A DNA stretch of 11,187 bases, taken from positions 1-11,187 of the forward strand of contig CBFHQE010000104.1 of the NCBI GenBank assembly GCA_965657935.1. The letters run 5' to 3'. Position 1 is the stretch's first letter. The number at the start of each line of letters is the position of its first letter. This document shows positions 6,453 through 11,187 of this stretch, piece by piece. Both the position numbers and the translations under genes were made by a program. The stretch comes from Maricaulis sp965657935 (lineage in GTDB: Bacteria; Pseudomonadota; Alphaproteobacteria; Caulobacterales; Maricaulaceae). The notes under the pieces were generated by a model, which ran no database searches, was not told the origin of the DNA, and saw only the letters and a program-made list of their open reading frames with translations.

Positions 6453-9236
6453 ATGGATGATCTCATCAGCGAGTTTTTGACCGAGACTGCAGAAAGTCTT
6501 GACGTCATCGACTCCGAACTGGTGCGTTTCGAGAATAACCCGGAAGATCGGGCGATCCTCGACAATATCTTCCGTCTTCTTCACACGGTTAAAGGCACTT
6601 GCGGCTTCCTGGGGCTGCCGCGCCTGGAAGCCGTTGCGCACGCAGGTGAAACCCTGCTGGGAAAATTCCGTGACGGAGAGTTGCAAGTCTCCCCTCCAAT
6701 GGTGACGCTGGTCCTTGAATCCATCGACCAGATCAAGGTGTTGCTTGAATCCCTGGAAGCGACCGGATCCGAGCCTGCGGGCGATGACGCCGCTCTTATC
6801 ACGCGGCTGGAAAATGCGGCGATGGGCAATCTGGCTGATGCGGGCGAAGCATCGGCACCGGCAGAGCCGGAAGTTCCCGATGATTATGACCAGGACCTGG
6901 GCCGCGAATTGCGCCCGGGCGAAGTGTCACTCGCGGATCTGGAAGCTGCGTTCCAGGATACGGAGTCGGACGTACCGGTCGATAACCCTGCTGAGGCGGT
7001 CGCTGCCGGAAACGAGGAACATCTCAAGACTGGCGATTTCGATCCGGATCTTGGCCGCGAACTGCGCCCCGGTGAGGTGTCAGCCGCTGAACTTGAAGCG
7101 GCTTTTGCGGCCGCAGAGCCGGACCCGGGAATGGAAGCCGGTACGGCGGACCTTATCACCAAGGACATGAGCACCGAGGAAGCGCTGGCGACGGCCATGG
7201 CTGAACTCAAGGGCGGTGGCGAGGTTGCTGCCGGTGAAGGCGGTCCGCGGGTCCAGCAGACGGTTCGTGTGGGTGTCGATGTTCTTGAAGCGCTGATGAC
7301 GACGGTGTCCGAACTGGTGCTGACGCGGAACCAGCTGATGCAGACGGTTCGCGGGCTTGAGGACGATGATCTCAAAGGACCGCTGCAGCGTCTCTCGGCC
7401 GTGACCGGTGAGCTGCAGGACGGTGTCATGAAGACCCGCATGCAGCCGATTGGCGATTCATGGCGCAAATTGCCGCGGATCATCCGCGACGTGTCGACCG
7501 AACTGGGCAAGAAAATCGAACTGGTGATGGAAGGCCAGGACACCGAGCTCGACCGCCAGGTTCTCGAACTGATCAAGGATCCGCTGACCCACATGGTCCG
7601 CAACTCGGCCGATCACGGCCTGGAGATGCCTGAAGACCGTGTGAAAGAAGGCAAGTCGGAGAAGGGCACGATCAAGCTGTCCGCCTATCATGAAGGCGGG
7701 CACATCATCATCGCCATTGCCGATGATGGTAAGGGGCTGGATACCAAGCGTATCGGCGACAAGGCCCTGGAAAAGGGACTGACCACGCACGAAGAGTTGT
7801 CGCAAATGACCGAGGCGCAGATCCATCGCTTCATCTTTGCGCCGGGCTTCTCGACGGCAGCCAAGGTCACCAACCTGTCCGGCCGGGGTGTCGGCATGGA
7901 TGTGGTGCGCACGAATATCGAGCAGATTGGCGGTGTTGTGGATGTTTCCTCCGCTACCGGTAAGGGCTCCAATTTCACCATCAAGATCCCGCTGACCCTG
8001 GCCATTGTTTCGGCTCTGATCGTGGGCTGTAAGGAACAACGTTTTGCCATCCCGCAACTGGCCGTTCGCGAGCTGGTCCGTGTTGGCATGGGTTCGGATC
8101 ACACCGTTGAGAAGCTCAATGGTGCCAGCGTCATGCGCCTGCGTGACCGTCTGATGCCGATCGTGGACCTGCAAGGCGTGTTGGGCCTTGATTCCGGTGA
8201 GGTAGCCGAGGGCGAGGCCGGCTTTGTTGTTGTTCTCGATGCGGGTGGTCGCAATGTCGGCGTTGTCGTTGACAATGTCCTCGATACCGAGGAAATCGTC
8301 GTCAAACCGCTCTCGGAGAGCCTGCGCGGCGTATCCGCTTACTCCGGTGCAACCATCCTGGGTGATGGCTCCGTAATCATGATCCTCGATCCCAATGGCC
8401 TGGCGGGCGATGTCGTCTCGGCCATGGAAGAGGAAAGCTCTGCAGAGGCTCTGGCAACCGCCAATAGTGATATGGTTCAAACTCAGCGTCTGTTGCTGGT
8501 TCGCGCCGGTGGCGAGGAGCCGAAAGCGGTTCCGCTTTCCCTGGTTACGCGCCTCGAGGAATTCGATCCGGAAACCATCGAGCACACGAATGGACACAAT
8601 GTGGTCCAGTATCGTGGCCGCCTGATGCCAATCGTTCCGCTGGGCGACCAGATCCAGTGCACCGAAGGTCAGCGTCAGCCGGTCCTGGTCTTCGCCGAGA
8701 ACCACACCTCCATCGGCCTGGCCGTGGACGAGATCGTCGATGTGGTCGAAGAGCGTGTCGACATGCAGATGGGTTCCGAACGCGAGGGTGTCATCGGTTC
8801 GGGCATCATCAAGGGCAAGGCCACGGATGTTGTCGACATTGCCTGGTATCTCGATCAATCCCGCGCTGGCGATATCCAGCGGCGGACCTCCAAGCGTCGT
8901 CGCCGCGTCCTGCTGGTCGATGCTGACGCGTTCGCGCGCCGCATGATTGCGCCTCTGCTGGCTGCAGCCGGTTATGACGTGACCCCGACAGGCGGCATGC
9001 ATGAAGTTCATTCCATCGCCGAAGCCGAGGAGCATTTCGATGTTCTGGTCGGTGATCCGGCAGCGCTTGCGCGGATCCAGGCCGCTGGCATGTGGTCCGA
9101 TCTGCCAACGGTCGCCGTTACGGACTGGCCGGAGGACGGCAGCGGTGAGGGGCTCACGGCAGTCCTGCCGCGTTCCGATCGCAGCGCGCTTATCGCAACC
9201 CTTGACCAAGTATCTCACCAGGAGAATGCGGCATGA
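6453..9236 (+). CDS. cheA: Chemotaxis histidine kinase CheA with two CheW-like domains and a C-terminal receiver
   Basis: This is a 927-residue cytosolic kinase, longer than standard CheA (about 650-750). Domains in order: P1/HPt (about 1-105) with phosphoacceptor H44 in HTVKGTCGFLG; an acidic, alanine-rich linker (about 106-265) without a recognisable P2 domain but with two copies of DLGRELRPGEVS (148-159 and 199-210); P3 dimerisation helices (about 268-335); and P4 ATPase with N box H380/N384/H388, G1 DDGKG 424-428, F box FAPGFST 462-468 and G2 GRGVGMD 477-483. Then come a first CheW-like P5 (about 515-650), a second CheW-like domain (about 675-805), a basic stretch (810-818) and a receiver-like domain (about 817-925) keeping D823/D825, D868 and T890 but with P906/R907 where the conserved lysine belongs. 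Kinase motifs are intact, so it should phosphorylate CheY and CheB in response to receptors. GAGG at 6443-6446 is six bases before the ATG. The stop overlaps cheW by four bases. Confidence 0.96.
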   Translation: MDDLISEFLTETAESLDVIDSELVRFENNPEDRAILDNIFRLLHTVKGTCGFLGLPRLEAVAHAGETLLGKFRDGELQVSPPMVTLVLESIDQIKVLLESLEATGSEPAGDDAALITRLENAAMGNLADAGEASAPAEPEVPDDYDQDLGRELRPGEVSLADLEAAFQDTESDVPVDNPAEAVAAGNEEHLKTGDFDPDLGRELRPGEVSAAELEAAFAAAEPDPGMEAGTADLITKDMSTEEALATAMAELKGGGEVAAGEGGPRVQQTVRVGVDVLEALMTTVSELVLTRNQLMQTVRGLEDDDLKGPLQRLSAVTGELQDGVMKTRMQPIGDSWRKLPRIIRDVSTELGKKIELVMEGQDTELDRQVLELIKDPLTHMVRNSADHGLEMPEDRVKEGKSEKGTIKLSAYHEGGHIIIAIADDGKGLDTKRIGDKALEKGLTTHEELSQMTEAQIHRFIFAPGFSTAAKVTNLSGRGVGMDVVRTNIEQIGGVVDVSSATGKGSNFTIKIPLTLAIVSALIVGCKEQRFAIPQLAVRELVRVGMGSDHTVEKLNGASVMRLRDRLMPIVDLQGVLGLDSGEVAEGEAGFVVVLDAGGRNVGVVVDNVLDTEEIVVKPLSESLRGVSAYSGATILGDGSVIMILDPNGLAGDVVSAMEEESSAEALATANSDMVQTQRLLLVRAGGEEPKAVPLSLVTRLEEFDPETIEHTNGHNVVQYRGRLMPIVPLGDQIQCTEGQRQPVLVFAENHTSIGLAVDEIVDVVEERVDMQMGSEREGVIGSGIIKGKATDVVDIAWYLDQSRAGDIQRRTSKRRRRVLLVDADAFARRMIAPLLAAAGYDVTPTGGMHEVHSIAEAEEHFDVLVGDPAALARIQAAGMWSDLPTVAVTDWPEDGSGEGLTAVLPRSDRSALIATLDQVSHQENAA
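6882..7106 (+). repeat. Duplicated linker peptide within cheA (two copies, 51 residues apart)
   Basis: Residues 144-167 (bases 6882-6953) and 195-218 (bases 7035-7106) align, with 12 consecutive identical residues, DLGRELRPGEVS, preceded by D(Y/F)D and followed by a shared LEAAF end. In the 12-residue core, six codons differ between copies and all six changes are synonymous. The duplication is therefore old and the peptide has been kept by selection rather than being a recent copy. Confidence 0.9.
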
Positions 9237-9715
9237 CCGGCCACCACAACGATGTTTCCGAGCTGAGCGCAGAAGCCGTCAATGAATACGTGTCCGTGCG
9301 TATCGGTGATCAGTTGTTCGGCGCTCCGGTCAATGCGATCCGTGAGGTTTTCACACCGCAATCGGTTACTGAAGTCCCACTGGCACCGTTGGAAGTCGCC
9401 GGTCTGCTCAATCTGCGAGGTCGCATCGTGACCGCGATTGACTCCCGTCGCCGCCTCGGATTGCCGCCGCGTGAAGCCGGAGATGCCGGAATGGCGCTTG
9501 GTGTCGAGCGTGGTAGCGAAATATTTGGATTAATCGTGGATAGTGTTGGTGAGGTTCTTCGCAGACCAAGCGCTGAACTCGAGCCAGTGCCCGCTCATGT
9601 CGACGCGACTTTCCGTTCGATGGTCAAGGGTGTGCACAAACTAGAAAAAGAACTTTTGGCGGTTCTGGATGTTTCTGCCGTGATCGGTTCGGCAGCCGGA
9701 GCCGAAGCCGCGTAA
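9233..9715 (+). CDS. cheW: Chemotaxis adaptor protein CheW
   Basis: The 160-residue protein is a single CheW domain (about 18-153), with the opening strand YVSVRIGDQLFGAPVNAIREV, the conserved NLRGRIVTAID motif at 60-70, and the IFGLIVDSVGEVL segment at about 97-109. CheW couples chemoreceptors to CheA in cytoplasmic or membrane-bound arrays. A short polar N-terminal extension of about 17 residues and an alanine-rich tail lie outside the fold. The ATG overlaps the cheA stop (ATGA), and AGGAG at 9220-9224 sits inside the end of cheA, so the two are probably translationally coupled. This free CheW exists alongside two CheW-like domains within CheA, so it may compete with or complement them at the receptor tips. 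Confidence 0.96.
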   Translation: MTGHHNDVSELSAEAVNEYVSVRIGDQLFGAPVNAIREVFTPQSVTEVPLAPLEVAGLLNLRGRIVTAIDSRRRLGLPPREAGDAGMALGVERGSEIFGLIVDSVGEVLRRPSAELEPVPAHVDATFRSMVKGVHKLEKELLAVLDVSAVIGSAAGAEAA

Positions 9716-9726
9716 GGGGAAAGTGG

Positions 9727-10101
9727 ATGAAAACTTGTCTCGTAGTGGACGACAGCCGCGTTATTCGCAAAGTCGCCCGAAAAATCGTTGAAGAGCTCGA
9801 CTTTGAGTGCGCTGAGGCAGCTGACGGCTCCGAAGCCCTGGAAGTGTGCCGCAAAAATATGCCGGATGCAGTTCTGCTCGACTGGAACATGCCGGTCATG
9901 AATGGACTGGACTTCGTCAAGGCGCTTCGCCGCGAGAAATCCGGTGATCAGCCGGTGGTCGTTTTCTGCACGACCGAGAACGACATGGCCCACATCACCG
10001 AAGCACTTCGTGCGGGCGCTGATGAATACGTCATGAAACCGTTTGATGGCGACATTATCGAGTCGAAATTCCAGCAAACCGGCTTGTTGCGCGCGTCCTG
10101 A
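9727..10101 (+). CDS. cheY: Single-domain response regulator CheY
   Basis: This is a 124-residue stand-alone receiver domain with all signature residues: acidic pair D8/D9 (VVDDSRVIRK), phosphoacceptor D52 in LLDWNMPVMNG, a T82/T83 pair at the switch position, Y101, and K104 in YVMKPF. There is no output domain, so it acts by protein binding. In chemotaxis operons that means the flagellar motor, or a phosphate sink for CheA; many alphaproteobacteria have several CheY copies and the sequence alone does not tell which role this one has. AGGGGA at 9715-9720 overlaps the cheW stop, six bases before the ATG, and the gap to cheW is 11 bases. It is the third gene of the cheA-cheW-cheY-cheB array. 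Confidence 0.95.
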   Translation: MKTCLVVDDSRVIRKVARKIVEELDFECAEAADGSEALEVCRKNMPDAVLLDWNMPVMNGLDFVKALRREKSGDQPVVVFCTTENDMAHITEALRAGADEYVMKPFDGDIIESKFQQTGLLRAS

Positions 10102-10112
10102 AGGGGCATTGA

Positions 10113-11187
10113 ATGTCTGCCAATCCGTCACAATCCGCAGCATCCCAATCCATAGCCAGGGTGCTGGTCGTTGACGACTCCGCCGTTGCGCGGGGACTGA
10201 TGACCCGTTGGATCGAGGAAGACCGTGATCTCGAACTGATCGGCTCGGCTGTTGACGGTGAGCAGGGTCTCGCGCGCGCCAAGGAGTTGCAGCCGGACCT
10301 GATCGTTCTTGATGTCGAAATGCCAAAAATGGATGGCCTTGCAGCGCTTCCCCTGCTGCTCAAGGCGGTTCCGACCTGCAAGGTCGTGATGGCATCCACT
10401 CTGACCCGCCGCGGTGGCGAGGTGACGATCCGTGCCCTTTCCATGGGCGCAGCGGACTACACGCCAAAACCCCAGGCCGGTCGTCTGGCGGGTGCTGACG
10501 AGTTCCGCGAAACGCTGATTTCCAAGCTCAAGGCCCTGGCACCCCGCAAGCGGATGGAGTTGCCGACGGCGACACCCGCCAAGCCAGGCCAGCCGACTGC
10601 CCGGACATTCCGGGCGCCGACCGCCAAGGAGAAGGCGCCGGCCAAACGCGCCTTTGCTCCGGTCGCCCGATCGCCGATTGCGCGCGGAAACACGCCGAAG
10701 GCCAAAGGTACGCCTCAGATCATCGCCATAGGTTCCTCAACCGGTGGCCCGCAGGCTCTGCGTGAAGTCATCGAGGCGCTTCCGGCCGATATCAGGTCAC
10801 CGATCGTGCTGGCTCAACACATGCCGGCGCTGTTTACGAAAATTCTGGGTGAACACCTCACCAAGGCAGGCAAGTTGACCTGCAAGGAGGCCGTCGACAA
10901 GGAGCGCCTGAAACCGGCGACCCTTTACATTGCTCCGGGTGATTTTCATCTGACGATCCGCAAGGATGCCGGTGGGTTTTATGCCTGCCTGGATCAGACG
11001 CCACCGATCAATTTCTGTCGGCCGGCTGTCGATCCGCTGTTCCAGTCTGTTGCCGAAGCGACCAAGGGCGTTGCCCTGGGCGTGGTCCTGACCGGAATGG
11101 GACATGATGGCCGGGAAGGCGCGCGAGCACTGCGAAATGCAGGCGGCACGGTCCTGGCTCAAGACGAAAAAACCAGTGTTGTGTGGG
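10113..11187 (+). CDS. cheB: Protein-glutamate methylesterase CheB (partial, C-terminus outside window)
   Basis: The frame starts at ATG 10113-10115 and runs for 358 codons to the right edge without a stop. The N-terminal receiver (about 15-140) has D21/D22 (VVDDSAVARG), phosphoacceptor D67 in LDVEMPKMDG, S95/T96 and K119. A basic, proline- and alanine-rich linker of about 55 residues (145-199) leads to the methylesterase domain with all three catalytic residues: S209 in GSSTGGP, H236 in AQHMP and D332 in LTGMGHDG. Family role: when phosphorylated by CheA it removes methyl groups from (and deamidates) receptor glutamyl sites, resetting sensitivity against CheR. AAGGGG at 10101-10106 overlaps the cheY stop, and the gap is 11 bases. 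Little of the protein should be missing after VVW at the edge. The partner methyltransferase cheR would be expected just downstream but is not visible. Confidence 0.96.
   Translation, partial: MSANPSQSAASQSIARVLVVDDSAVARGLMTRWIEEDRDLELIGSAVDGEQGLARAKELQPDLIVLDVEMPKMDGLAALPLLLKAVPTCKVVMASTLTRRGGEVTIRALSMGAADYTPKPQAGRLAGADEFRETLISKLKALAPRKRMELPTATPAKPGQPTARTFRAPTAKEKAPAKRAFAPVARSPIARGNTPKAKGTPQIIAIGSSTGGPQALREVIEALPADIRSPIVLAQHMPALFTKILGEHLTKAGKLTCKEAVDKERLKPATLYIAPGDFHLTIRKDAGGFYACLDQTPPINFCRPAVDPLFQSVAEATKGVALGVVLTGMGHDGREGARALRNAGGTVLAQDEKTSVVW

Noticed and set aside
7458..9218. A 586-codon open frame antisense to cheA
   Set aside because: It lies wholly within cheA, whose kinase motifs are intact. 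Its composition (many H, D, Q, N, G, T) is typical of the reverse complement of GC-biased codons, and it shows no recognisable domain or clear ribosome binding site.

Overview
The window looks like chromosomal DNA of a GC-rich alphaproteobacterium, most likely from the Caulobacterales/Maricaulales group. This rests on three points: a ChpT-type histidine phosphotransferase (specific to the alphaproteobacterial CtrA pathway), a chemotaxis operon with an unusually built CheA, and the general character of the proteins. The genus is an inference. I see no mobile elements, CRISPR arrays, rRNA or tRNA genes; this is core genome rather than an island.

Layout. (1) 1-408, minus strand: N-terminal part of a MOSC N-terminal beta-barrel protein, cut by the left edge. 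(2) 409-561: short divergent intergenic region with a plausible heat-shock (RpoH-type) promoter for the next gene. (3) 562-3168, plus: complete ClpB disaggregase, ending in a strong hairpin at 3176-3203 shared with the convergent gene. (4) 3209-3805, minus: a 144-residue protein resembling those annotated as 'glyoxalase superfamily', preceded nine bases upstream by a probable 50-residue small gene with a CxxC motif. (5) 3913-5412, minus: a membrane-anchored periplasmic M23 peptidoglycan endopeptidase with an intact zinc site, followed by its own terminator-like hairpin. (6) 5413-5652: divergent intergenic region with no good ribosome binding site for either flanking gene, a possible leaderless promoter for the peptidase, and paired GANTC sites before chpT. 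(7) 5653-11187, plus: chpT, then after 128 bases cheA-cheW-cheY-cheB in tight array (overlap of 4 bases, then gaps of 11 and 11). cheB is cut by the right edge.

How the genes work together. CheA (kinase), CheW (adaptor), CheY (response regulator) and CheB (receptor methylesterase) form one chemosensory pathway; receptors and cheR are not in the window. ChpT is the phosphotransfer hub between CckA and CtrA/CpdR that times cell cycle and, in many alphaproteobacteria, flagellar gene expression. Its position just ahead of the che genes suggests that motility control and the CtrA phosphorelay are genetically linked here. CheA is the most unusual gene: it has a duplicated 'DLGRELRPGEVS' peptide in the linker where a P2 domain would normally be, two consecutive CheW-like domains, and a C-terminal receiver that has lost the conserved lysine.

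I found no wholly unknown multi-gene system. The best leads are the CheA linker repeat, the CheA domain architecture, the CxxC small gene, and the regulatory DNA upstream of chpT.
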